Shown: piece after piece, positions 1 to 5,856 of the stretch | How the letters are laid out: every line of letters starts with the position of its first letter | How positions within the stretch are numbered: position 1 is the stretch's first letter | DNA from: an uncultured Dialister sp. | Lineage (GTDB): Bacteria; Bacillota; Negativicutes; Veillonellales; Dialisteraceae | Direction: 5' to 3' | Length of the DNA stretch: 9,451 nt | Assembly (NCBI RefSeq): GCF_900541605.1 | Contig: NZ_UQKJ01000074.1 | Coordinates: forward strand, 1 to 9,451 | Made by a program: the position numbers and the translations under genes | The notes under the pieces: generated by a model | The model's input: the letters and a program-made list of their open reading frames with translations, nothing else | Databases searched by the model: none | What the model was told of the DNA's origin: nothing

Positions 1-8
1 ATTCTTGG

Positions 9-89
9 ATTTTTATGCAATGCGAGGAATAGCTCGACCCAAATAGCGAGCTATTTAAGAAGAGCTATGACGAAGCAGTGCATAAAAAT
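9..89. repeat. Nested inverted-repeat (palindromic) element
   Basis: Two outer arms pair over 15 bp with one mismatch: ATTTTTATGCAATGC at 9-23 and GCAGTGCATAAAAAT at 75-89. Inside lies a perfect 9-bp stem, AATAGCTCG at 28-36 with CGAGCTATT at 47-55. An overlapping alternative stem pairs AAATAG (41-46) with CTATTT (51-56). GAGCTAT is also repeated directly at 49-55 and 62-68. The whole would fold as a long cruciform or RNA hairpin. No gene lies in it and no T-run follows, so it is not a standard terminator. It could be a dispersed intergenic repeat or a structured RNA end from a gene to the left of the window; sequence alone cannot decide. Confidence 0.55.
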
Positions 90-130
90 TCTTATGAAAT
101 CTGACTCTGCAAATTAATCAGTGCTTCCCT

Positions 131-304
131 AGCCTTGCGCCTTGGGCCGGTCAGCGTCTTCGCCCCCACAGCCTGCAGCAGCTCCCCCGGAGGGAGCGCC
201 AGGACTTACTGTCCCTTGGGGAAAATCCCGTAAAACGGGCAAAGGGAGGCATTTGCCGCGAAGCAGCTGTCCATCTCAAGATCCAGGGCTCACTGCGCAA
301 GGCT
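131..304. repeat. GC-rich element bounded by inverted repeats
   Basis: The ends are an exact 10-bp inverted repeat, AGCCTTGCGC at 131-140 and GCGCAAGGCT at 295-304. Pairing continues inward to 148/287, giving 15 of 18 matches. Between them are further local stems: GCTCCC/GGGAGC at 181-197 (5-nt loop), GGAC/GTCC at 202-214, and TCCCTT/AAGGGA at 212-247 enclosing CCCG/CGGG at 227-239. The interior is clearly more GC-rich than the DNA on either side. There is no open frame with a ribosome site and no clear target-site duplication. It may be a non-coding mobile repeat or a structured RNA; I do not recognise a known family. Confidence 0.5.
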
Positions 305-514
305 CGTGCCTCTGATTGTAATCTAATCATGCAAATCCGTTCCGGCAGCCTGATAAACTGAAATCAGCATTACCATCCTGCCATCATCCCAGGCGATATC
401 CAGGAAAGCCCAGAAATTTCCGGCGAAGTCATAGAACCTCAATGCCCAGGCCTCAAATCCTTCTTTTCTACTATATATGTATATATTATGTCCAATAAAC
501 CGGCAGAACCCATA
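305..514. other. Gene-free stretch before the first gene
   Basis: I see no supported gene here. The minus strand is open from 529 down to 323 and its translation is rich in aromatic residues. However, it would begin at TTG, has a pyrimidine-rich tract where a ribosome site should be, and overlaps the promoter of the gene at 556. Towards its right end (about 468-490) the stretch becomes AT-rich, as expected upstream of a promoter. Confidence 0.5.
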
Positions 515-523
515 TGGTATAAT
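515..523 (+). promoter_or_regulatory. Extended -10 promoter for the 556-1891 unit
   Basis: TGG followed by a perfect TATAAT (518-523) makes an extended -10 element. The matching -35 position (about 495-500, ATAAAC) is poor, which is acceptable for extended -10 promoters. Transcription would begin near 530. That gives a leader of about 25 nt carrying the GGGAGGT ribosome site (539-545) ten bases before the ATG at 556. Confidence 0.6.
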
Positions 524-555
524 AGACAAGGAAAGAAAGGGAGGTTTTACCTATT

Positions 556-1296
556 ATGCAAGTAACCTATGACGATTCCTTATTCGATACCATTCCCGGC
601 CTCTGCGTGGGTATCCTGGCCATTCGGGCCGTGGATAACCGGGGCGTGAACCTGGAGGCTGAAGCCTTCCGCCGCCGCTGCTGCACGGAAGCAAACCTTC
701 TCCTCAAAATGAACCCCGCCATGGCGGATGGAGAAATCGACAGATACAAAAAAGCCCTTGCCCATGTGGGTATAGAAGGAGTCCAGCCTGCCCTGGAAAG
801 GGTCTTCAAAGAATACAAAAAGGACCTGGGCATTGTGAAAGAGGAAGAAGCAAAGGCAGGAGATGATTTTGAAATCCTGTCCCAGCCGAAAGCGGCCAAC
901 CTGGACGAACTGGCAGGTTCCGATGTGCTTCCCCGGGTGAACCCCATTATGGATATGGTCCGTGGAGGCATGTTGAAATTCCATGTGGACATCCATGCCT
1001 TTGACATGGGAGACCGGACGAAGCCCCTTCTCATCGAGAAGAAAAATGGAGAATGGCAGGCCACCCTTGGTGGGAAGACCGCCATCCACCACTGGTACTG
1101 TGAAGATGGAGAAGCAGGAAAGGTAACCGAGGATTCGGAGAACATCCTCATCCTCATCACCGGCTTCGCACCGAGCCGGAAGAAAGTAGCCGCCGCCAGG
1201 AATGAACTGGCCCGCCGCATGAAATCTGCTTTCGACCGGTCTGTGGAAGTAGGCTGGCTCGAAGGGCCGGAACACTCCTTTACCGCATCCATCTGA
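556..1296 (+). CDS. B3/B4 tRNA-binding domain-like protein
   Basis: A 246-residue soluble protein with no signal peptide or membrane segment. It resembles stand-alone B3/B4 proteins, named after the beta subunit of phenylalanyl-tRNA synthetase, where the domain recognises or edits tRNA-bound amino acids. Matching points are the N-terminal strand DTIPGLCVGILAIRAVDN (about 11-28), the conserved LPRVNPIMDM stretch (about 125-134) leading into the HVDIHAFDM region (143-151), and the late VTEDSENILILITG block (190-203). A charged insert rich in Lys and Glu (about 84-118) separates the two halves. The start is set by GGGAGGT ten bases upstream of ATG. The exonuclease gene follows after only 10 bp, so the two are probably co-transcribed. 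The substrate is unknown; a role in tRNA or aminoacyl quality control is inference. Confidence 0.75.
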   Translation: MQVTYDDSLFDTIPGLCVGILAIRAVDNRGVNLEAEAFRRRCCTEANLLLKMNPAMADGEIDRYKKALAHVGIEGVQPALERVFKEYKKDLGIVKEEEAKAGDDFEILSQPKAANLDELAGSDVLPRVNPIMDMVRGGMLKFHVDIHAFDMGDRTKPLLIEKKNGEWQATLGGKTAIHHWYCEDGEAGKVTEDSENILILITGFAPSRKKVAAARNELARRMKSAFDRSVEVGWLEGPEHSFTASI

Positions 1297-1306
1297 AGAG
1301 GTCCCC

Positions 1307-1891
1307 ATGAAATACGCAGCACTCGATTTTGAGACCGCCTACTGGGGCCCTGCTAACGCCTGCTCCCTGGGCATCGTGGTGAGTGACGGGACAAAAATCA
1401 TTGATGAATGGTATCATCTCATCCAGCCCCTGTCTCTGAACTTTGACGCCGGATGCATGCGGGTAAACGGCATCCATCCGGAAGACGTGGCAGGGGAAGA
1501 CCGGTTTCCCGCTTTCTGGAAAGATATTGCGGACCGGCTGGAAGGAAATATCGTTTTCGCCCACAACGCCCGATTCGACATGGGTGTGCTTGCCTCCGCC
1601 ATTGACACCTACCACCTGCCTGACATGCACTTTCTCTATGGGGACACGGTGATTCTCTCCAGGAAACTCTGGAAAGACACGGTAAACCACAAGCTGAATA
1701 CGGTGGCCGAGGCCCTTGGCTTCGATTTCCACCATCACCAGGCCCTGGATGATGCCCGGGCCTGCGAATACATCGTACGGAAGGCCCTGGAGCAGACGGA
1801 ACTTCCTTCCGTGGAAGCTCTCATGAAGGCCACAGGGCAGACATTAAAACCCTTTGCCATTGACCGTGGAAAGAAAAAACTGAAGATATGA
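1307..1891 (+). CDS. DEDDh-type 3'-5' exonuclease (DnaQ-like)
   Basis: A 194-residue protein of the RNase T/DnaQ exonuclease fold. All three Exo motifs are visible. Exo I is LDFETA with D7 and E9. Exo II is AHNARFD with D91. Exo III is HQALDDA with H144 and D149, which places it in the DEDDh group that uses two metal ions to remove nucleotides from 3' ends. It is a single-domain enzyme close to the size of free-standing epsilon-like proteins. No helicase, BRCT or polymerase domain is attached. The C-terminus (about 166-194) is lysine-rich. Translation probably starts at the ATG 5 bases after GAAGAGG, which overlaps the stop codon of the upstream gene. Whether the substrate is DNA or RNA cannot be told; the B3/B4 neighbour makes tRNA conceivable, but that is speculation. 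It is not the polymerase III proofreading subunit as far as context shows. Confidence 0.85.
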   Translation: MKYAALDFETAYWGPANACSLGIVVSDGTKIIDEWYHLIQPLSLNFDAGCMRVNGIHPEDVAGEDRFPAFWKDIADRLEGNIVFAHNARFDMGVLASAIDTYHLPDMHFLYGDTVILSRKLWKDTVNHKLNTVAEALGFDFHHHQALDDARACEYIVRKALEQTELPSVEALMKATGQTLKPFAIDRGKKKLKI

Positions 1892-1926
1892 AAAGAGCCG
1901 TGAAGCTGCTGCTGCACGGCTCTTTT
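1891..1926 (+). terminator. Rho-independent terminator after the exonuclease gene
   Basis: A perfect 12-bp stem, AAAAGAGCCGTG at 1891-1902 with CACGGCTCTTTT at 1915-1926, encloses a 12-nt loop made of CTG repeats. The stem begins on the last base of the stop codon and ends in TTTT. It closes the two-gene unit. Because the flanks are symmetric it could also act against transcription from the right. Confidence 0.85.
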
Positions 1927-2173
1927 ATAATGGTGCCGGAATTCTTTCACCGGTGTGAACTGATTGTCGCCATAGCCTTGAGCCTTGAGCTGGAAAGCCT
2001 GCTGCAAAAAGATAAATTGGAGGATTGAGGTAAGAGAGTTAAAATTCCGCGGCTTCGACGCAAACAAATACTCCACGGCACCCTATTTTTGTGCGCCACC
2101 ACATTCAATCCTCATTCCTGACTTCCAATTAATGGCATGAATCTTTGCACCATCATGAATCTGGCTTATAAAT
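1927..2173. other. Gene-free gap between two terminators
   Basis: No supported gene. A 32-codon plus-strand frame (1930-2028) has no ribosome site and begins right after a terminator. A minus-strand frame entering from 2076 runs antisense into the exonuclease gene. The gap holds a tandem AGCCTTG (1974-1987), a direct repeat of ATGAATCT (2137-2144 and 2155-2162), and a gapped imperfect inverted repeat starting AATTGGA (near 2014 and 2131). These could be the remains of a repeat element, but none is strong. Confidence 0.4.
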
Positions 2174-2206
2174 AAAAAGAAGCCCCCACAAAGGGAGCTT
2201 CTTTTT
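2174..2206 (-). terminator. Rho-independent terminator of the OmpM-type gene
   Basis: Read on the minus strand, AAAAAGAAGC.CCC pairs with GGG.GCTTCTTTTT across a 5-nt loop. The one non-Watson-Crick position is a G-U wobble on this strand (a C-A mismatch on the other), so the stem is better as minus-strand RNA. It ends in TTTTT followed by an A/T-rich tail, 33 bases beyond the stop codon at 2240. Confidence 0.85.
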
Positions 2207-2239
2207 TGTGTATGGAACTGTATTCTGATTTCTTAGAAA

Positions 2240-3532
2240 TTAGAATTTGTAGTTCAGGGAAACGGTCCAAGCATCGTCCGGATCGTCGCCGCCATCTGCG
2301 TCAGCGCCGAATGCATATTCAGCATGGAGGGCAACGTTCTTCTGGAGAGCTACATCACCCATGACGTTCCAGTATTTAATGTTGCTGTAATCACCAGCAG
2401 TGAGGCCATCGAGCAGGTTGGTCTGGAGGCCGGTGCCGCCGAAGTAGGTTGCATTGCCGATATCATTGTACCAAACGCCCAGTCCGAAGGAGCCCGGTTT
2501 CTTCCAGTTGAATGTGCTGTACTGGAGACCTGCGTTCCAAGCGTCATCTTTGTCCAGGTCGGTGGTGGTATTCTTTACATATTCACCCTGGACATTCCAT
2601 CTCTGATGTCCGCCGAACGGAACGAGGAGATCAACGCCCAGCAGTTCATCGTCGCCGGAGAAGTTCTTGTATGCATGATCGCCTTCCTGGAATTTGGTGT
2701 AGTCAACGCCCAGTTTAACTACGCCGAAATCATAGCCGGCCTTTGCATAGTATGCATCCTGGTCATCAATCGGATTGCCTTCGGTGGTGTTGTAGTTGGT
2801 GTCAAACTGGCCAAAGCCGGTAGCTACATAGAGCTTGCCATTGTTGTAAGCCAGTTCAGCGCCGTCGAAGTCATGGGAATCACCAAAACGCCAGCCAGCC
2901 TGGTTGCCGAAGTTATTTGCATAACGGCCGAGGGTGAGGGCTACGTCCTTGCCGAAGTAATGTTTAGCATTGAGGACATCCATGTAAACACCGTTGTCTT
3001 TGGTATCATCAGTAGGATTGTTGCTGTCAGCGTCCTTGAAATTCATGTTATAGGTCAGGCGGCCATTGATGGTGGTGGAGTCGTTAACCTGGCCCTTAAC
3101 ATTGATTCTCATACGGCCATCCCAGTTGTCAGCCTTGTTCAGGGATTTATCCTGGTAACGCATACGAGCATCGCCGGACCAGTAAATGTTGCCCACTTTC
3201 TTTTCCAGGTTGCCTACGCGAACGCCCAGGTTAGCCAGTTCGTCAGCGTATTCGCCAGCCAGTTTGTCGAGGGTTGCACGCTGTTCAGCGTTCAGCTGGT
3301 CTTCTTTAGCCATGAGGCGGGCAATGATCTGGGCCAGTTCGTAACGGGTCATGTTCCGTTCACCTTTGAAGGTGCCGTCCGGATAACCTTCTACGACGCC
3401 CTGGTCGGAGAGGTCGGATACTGCCTGATAAGCCCAGTCATCGGGGGTTACATCGGAGAATGGATTTGCTGCGTATGCGGATACGCCAGCGGTGAGTGCA
3501 GCTACTGCTGCGATTGCGAGAATCTTTTTCAT
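2240..3532 (-). CDS. SLH-domain outer-membrane porin, OmpM type
   Basis: A 430-residue outer-membrane protein. Residues 1-21 are a Sec signal peptide with a cleavage motif AYA before A22. Residues about 24-76 form one S-layer-homology domain (FSDVTPDDWAYQAV, then GYPDGTF, then MTRYELAQ). A short coiled coil follows (about 77-114). The rest, from about 116, is a 16-strand-like beta-barrel of alternating polar and hydrophobic stretches that ends NYKF, the terminal aromatic recognised by the BAM complex. In Negativicutes, OmpM proteins act both as diffusion porins and as tethers, their SLH domain binding polyamine-modified peptidoglycan. The length matches the family. AAAGGAGC (3541-3548) lies 8 bases before the ATG. 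The gene stands alone, with its own terminator and a long structured leader. Genomes of this group usually carry several paralogues, so I do not assign a number or symbol. Confidence 0.92.
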   Translation of the reverse strand: MKKILAIAAVAALTAGVSAYAANPFSDVTPDDWAYQAVSDLSDQGVVEGYPDGTFKGERNMTRYELAQIIARLMAKEDQLNAEQRATLDKLAGEYADELANLGVRVGNLEKKVGNIYWSGDARMRYQDKSLNKADNWDGRMRINVKGQVNDSTTINGRLTYNMNFKDADSNNPTDDTKDNGVYMDVLNAKHYFGKDVALTLGRYANNFGNQAGWRFGDSHDFDGAELAYNNGKLYVATGFGQFDTNYNTTEGNPIDDQDAYYAKAGYDFGVVKLGVDYTKFQEGDHAYKNFSGDDELLGVDLLVPFGGHQRWNVQGEYVKNTTTDLDKDDAWNAGLQYSTFNWKKPGSFGLGVWYNDIGNATYFGGTGLQTNLLDGLTAGDYSNIKYWNVMGDVALQKNVALHAEYAFGADADGGDDPDDAWTVSLNYKF

Positions 3533-3661
3533 AGTTCTTCGCTCCTTTAAAGAAAATAATAGGGAAACAGAGCCCTTATTCTTTTCCGGAGTTCAGTGAT
3601 AGAGCGTTGCTCGAGTGACCGTGTTTCCTCTGCGTGCTTTTCACACTTACTATCCTTCCGC

Positions 3662-3687
3662 CCAAAAACGGGGGCCGCCGTCTTTGG
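3662..3687 (-). promoter_or_regulatory. Stem-loop at the 5' end of the OmpM mRNA
   Basis: On the minus strand CCAAAGACGG pairs with CCGTTTTTGG over 10 positions, one of them a G-U wobble, with a 6-nt loop. On the plus strand that position is an A-C mismatch, so the fold suits the ompM transcript. If the promoter at 3696-3724 is right, the stem starts at about the third base of the RNA. Stem-loops in this position stabilise enterobacterial ompA mRNA; the same role here is inference. Confidence 0.5.
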
Positions 3688-3695
3688 CTGTATTA

Positions 3696-3724
3696 ACGGT
3701 ACCATTTCGCAAAAAAATGTTCAA
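3696..3724 (-). promoter_or_regulatory. Candidate promoter of the OmpM-type gene
   Basis: Reading the minus strand, TTGAAC (3724-3719) is followed after 17 bp by TACCGT (3701-3696), and TGG precedes the latter, giving an extended -10. The hexamers are only fair matches. Support comes from the 17-bp spacing, the TG motif and the stem-loop that would lie at the very start of the RNA (start near 3689). The leader would be about 157 nt. Confidence 0.4.
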
Positions 3725-3734
3725 TTCCCCTGCT

Positions 3735-3749
3735 TTGACCTTTAGTCAA
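3735..3749. promoter_or_regulatory. Perfect dyad TTGAC-N5-GTCAA, possible operator
   Basis: TTGAC at 3735-3739 and GTCAA at 3745-3749 form an exact inverted repeat with a 5-base spacer. It sits just upstream of the candidate OmpM promoter, a typical place for an activator or repressor site. I cannot name the regulator. The two halves are also -35-like hexamers facing opposite ways, which is another reading. Confidence 0.3.
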
Positions 3750-3955
3750 CTTCTATGTACCATGGTCCAACAGGTTTATTAATATCGGACAATGCTTGTT
3801 CCTATCGCAGATTTTCTGTTTTATTATAAAAATAACCTTCTTATATATATAAAAATATTTAATCTGATTTCCCTGCTTCCTGTCCCTTTTCTCATAAAAA
3901 AGACAGCCTTTCTTTTTCTTCTTTCAGTCGTAGAATATTCTTATCTTCGGTAAGT
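3750..3955. other. AT-rich divergent intergenic stretch
   Basis: No gene is supported. The stretch is strongly AT-rich between about 3818 and 3865 and pyrimidine-rich at 3905-3937. It separates the OmpM control region from the MerR promoter. Such DNA is often bent and can serve as upstream promoter sequence; nothing more specific is visible. Confidence 0.4.
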
Positions 3956-3993
3956 TGCACTCTTGACGTGTAGTGCAGTCCAATGTATATAAT
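3956..3993 (+). promoter_or_regulatory. MerR-type promoter and operator (19-bp spacer)
   Basis: TTGACG (3963-3968) and a perfect TATAAT (3988-3993) are 19 bp apart. This is longer than the 17-bp optimum and is the hallmark of promoters untwisted by MerR-family activators. The spacer carries an imperfect dyad (GTGTAGTG against CAGTCCAA, centred near 3975) of the kind MerR proteins bind. A perfect TGCACT-N10-AGTGCA repeat (3956-3961, 3972-3977) also straddles the -35. Transcription would begin near 4000, giving a leader of about 90 nt. Since the gene it drives encodes a MerR protein, autoregulation is likely. Confidence 0.7.
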
Positions 3994-4089
3994 GGATGTA
4001 TCTATTGAGACATGGGGAAGTCTCTTCTTTCTGTGTGCTCAATAGTTTTTTATTGCCACAATATAAAAACAATTACAGGGGTGAACCAT

Positions 4090-4548
4090 ATGGCTGAAAG
4101 GCTTTATACCATGAAGGACGTGGTGGATCTTACCGGGATTCCGGCCACCACTCTTCGTTTTTACGATAAAAAAGGAATGTTGGCTTTTGTAAAACGCAGC
4201 GTAAGCGGCGTCAGGATTTTCACAGACCGGGATGTGGCTATTCTTCGAATGATCCAGTTCCTTCGGAATATTGATATGCCCATCCGGGACATTACCCACT
4301 TCATTACCCTCTACCAGCAGGGTGAGTCCACCCGGGATGAACGGATTCGCCTCTTCCGTCAGTACATCAAAACACTGCAGCAGGAAATGGAAGAAAAGCA
4401 GGAACAGGTAAAGGCTGCTTCCTACATAGATAAACTGCTCAAAGGCAAACTGGACGCCGGTTTCACGGATAACGACCTGCCACTGACATTGACAAAAAAG
4501 GACATTCCACCGGAACTCCAGGATTTCTTTTCCCACCGGGACCGGTAG
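4090..4548 (+). CDS. MerR-family transcriptional regulator
   Basis: A 152-residue DNA-binding protein. Residues about 4-73 are the MerR winged helix-turn-helix (LYTMKDVVDLTGIPATTLRFYDKKGML, then the wing with SGVRIFTDRDVAILR). A long dimerisation helix follows (about 80-117, QGESTRDERIRLFRQYIKTL onwards). A short C-terminal tail replaces any large ligand domain. This resembles the small AdhR/YraB-like group. It has no cysteine at all, so metal or thiol sensing through Cys, as in CueR or SoxR, is ruled out. The ATG at 4090 is preferred because AGGGGTGA lies 6 bases ahead. The in-frame ATG at 4012 would add 26 residues that do not fit the family and lacks a ribosome site. The inducer is unknown. 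No efflux pump or dehydrogenase lies next to it, so its targets other than itself are elsewhere. Confidence 0.88.
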   Translation: MAERLYTMKDVVDLTGIPATTLRFYDKKGMLAFVKRSVSGVRIFTDRDVAILRMIQFLRNIDMPIRDITHFITLYQQGESTRDERIRLFRQYIKTLQQEMEEKQEQVKAASYIDKLLKGKLDAGFTDNDLPLTLTKKDIPPELQDFFSHRDR

Positions 4549-4592
4549 ATACTTTCCACAAAGCATCCGGAATCCCCTGCCAGGGATTATGT

Positions 4593-4632
4593 AAAAAGGA
4601 CCATGAGAAATCAGTTCTCATGGTCCTTTTTT
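4593..4632. terminator. Strong bidirectional terminator
   Basis: A perfect 17-bp stem pairs 4593-4609 (AAAAAGGACCATGAGAA) with 4615-4631 around a 5-nt loop. It has A-runs on one side and T-runs on the other, so it terminates both the MerR gene from the left and the Sel1-repeat gene from the right. A smaller hairpin, AATCCC/GGGATT at 4571-4588, precedes it on the MerR side. Confidence 0.9.
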
Positions 4633-4644
4633 ACAATACTTCGG

Positions 4645-5703
4645 TTATTTCAGTTCGTAGTTGTAGTCTTCCTTCAGAATATGGATGGCTCCCGGGTCCC
4701 CTTTCATGGCGGCCTTAATGAGCCAGTTCATGGCAGCCTTTTCATCCTTTTGGACCCCTTCGCCGTTGGCCAGGGCATAACCATAATGGGCCATACCGAA
4801 AGCATCATCCGCTTCCGCAGCCTTTTTGTAGAATTCCACTGCCTTTGCAATGTCCTCTTCCACTCCAAGGCCCGCTTCATAGCAGAGGCCAAGGGCAGAC
4901 CAGGCCGCGGGAATATCATTTCTTGCAGCCCGCTTGTAGCATTCAAAGGCCTTGGTTCCATGATTTTTCCGGCCGCTGTGGCTGAAAGCCAGTCCCAGCC
5001 GCAGGAAGACCTCTTTGTCTCCCAGGGTTTCTGCCTCTTCCGCCATCTGCCAGGCTTTGCCGGTATCCACGCTGCCGCCGGCGCCGGTGACATATTCGGC
5101 ACAGGCCACAGACAGGAATCCCCGGAGTGTCATGTCGCCGTCCGGGTCTCCGGCATCCCGGCCCTTGCGGATCCACATTTCAGCAGCCGCCAGGTCTTTC
5201 TGGGTGCTGGTTCCCTGGGCATAGAACATGCCGGTCATAAGCATGGCACTGCTGTCTCCCCGCTCGGCGGCCAGAAGGTAGCACTTAAAAGCCTTATCCG
5301 GATTCACCCGGCCCATGATGCCTTCATCATACATTTTTCCCAGGAGGGAAGCCGCCTCCGCACTTCCTTCATCGGAAGCCAGCTCCAGGGATTTTCTTGC
5401 TTTCCGGGGATTTGTTTTCTTTCCTACCATCCCCCGAAGGTACAACTTGCCAAGCTGCAGAGCGGCATCCCGGATGCCGTAGTCTACGCTGAGCTTATAG
5501 CAGTTTTCAGCCTTCGTATCACTTTTCTCCACGCCATCGCCGGTCTCCCACTGGCGGCCGATGATATAAATTTCATAGGCCGCTTCCCGGGCGCCCATAT
5601 TGGCGGCTTTCCTGAAGTAGGTGACCGCGCCGTCCAAGTTTCCCAGATGGAGGCAGTCCTGCCCCATGGAGTAGTAATATTCCATCATCCTGTCTGATGC
5701 CAT
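4645..5703 (-). CDS. Sel1-like (TPR-type) repeat protein
   Basis: A 352-residue protein made almost wholly of about eight Sel1-like repeats of 35-37 residues. The signature A..LG..Y..G.GV..D..KA..WY.KAA..G recurs. Clear units start near residues 40, 77, 114, 150, 229, 265 and 301; the unit near 186-228 is degenerate. There is no signal peptide or membrane segment, so it is probably cytoplasmic. Sel1 repeats form alpha-alpha solenoids that bind other proteins; no enzymatic residues are expected or seen. GAAGGAG (5714-5720) lies 10 bases before the ATG. It is transcribed in the same direction as korAB, 153 bp downstream of korB, with no convincing terminator in between. It may therefore be partly expressed by read-through. 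The partner is unknown. Confidence 0.85.
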   Translation of the reverse strand: MASDRMMEYYYSMGQDCLHLGNLDGAVTYFRKAANMGAREAAYEIYIIGRQWETGDGVEKSDTKAENCYKLSVDYGIRDAALQLGKLYLRGMVGKKTNPRKARKSLELASDEGSAEAASLLGKMYDEGIMGRVNPDKAFKCYLLAAERGDSSAMLMTGMFYAQGTSTQKDLAAAEMWIRKGRDAGDPDGDMTLRGFLSVACAEYVTGAGGSVDTGKAWQMAEEAETLGDKEVFLRLGLAFSHSGRKNHGTKAFECYKRAARNDIPAAWSALGLCYEAGLGVEEDIAKAVEFYKKAAEADDAFGMAHYGYALANGEGVQKDEKAAMNWLIKAAMKGDPGAIHILKEDYNYELK

Positions 5704-5727
5704 AATGATCCTGCTCCTTCAAAAATG

Positions 5728-5745
5728 CCGGACATTCCGGACATT
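5728..5745. repeat. Tandem 9-bp repeat upstream of the Sel1 gene
   Basis: CCGGACATT occurs twice head to tail (5728-5736 and 5737-5745), just before the ribosome site of the Sel1-repeat gene. It contains CCGG palindromes that could pair. It is too short to call a known element; a regulator site or replication slippage are both possible. Confidence 0.5.
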
Positions 5746-5856
5746 GGAAATATACGAAATCATATCCCTCCTTGGGGAATAAACATTAGAGCCCATCCCG
5801 GGCAGGCCGGGGAGTCAGGAGCAGCATACTGTCTTTCCCTTTTCCCTCAGTCCGGA

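Noticed and set aside
131..304. Known structured RNA (6S, RNase P, SRP or tmRNA)
   Set aside because: I could not find the conserved core sequences of these RNAs on either strand.
323..529. 68-codon minus-strand frame
   Set aside because: TTG start with no ribosome site, overlapping the promoter of the 556 gene. The translation is superficially protein-like but matches no family I know.
567..1322. Two long minus-strand frames antisense to the B3/B4 gene
   Set aside because: Arg/Ser-rich or low-information translations without ribosome sites. The plus strand has a promoter, a ribosome site and a recognisable domain.
1930..2028. 32-codon plus-strand frame
   Set aside because: No ribosome site, and it lies immediately after a strong terminator.
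2324..3550. 408-codon plus-strand open frame antisense to the OmpM-type gene
   Set aside because: The minus strand encodes a signal peptide, SLH domain and barrel with a ribosome site. The antisense product has no family features.
4012..4089. In-frame upstream ATG that would lengthen the MerR protein by 26 residues
   Set aside because: No ribosome site, about 12 bases from the predicted transcription start, and the added residues do not fit the family N-terminus.
4603..5697. 364-codon plus-strand frame antisense to the Sel1 gene
   Set aside because: It starts inside the bidirectional terminator, and the minus strand carries clear Sel1 repeats.
5797..5811. CCCGG/CCGGG hairpin as a korB terminator
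   Set aside because: Only 5 bp and no T-run after it on the minus strand.
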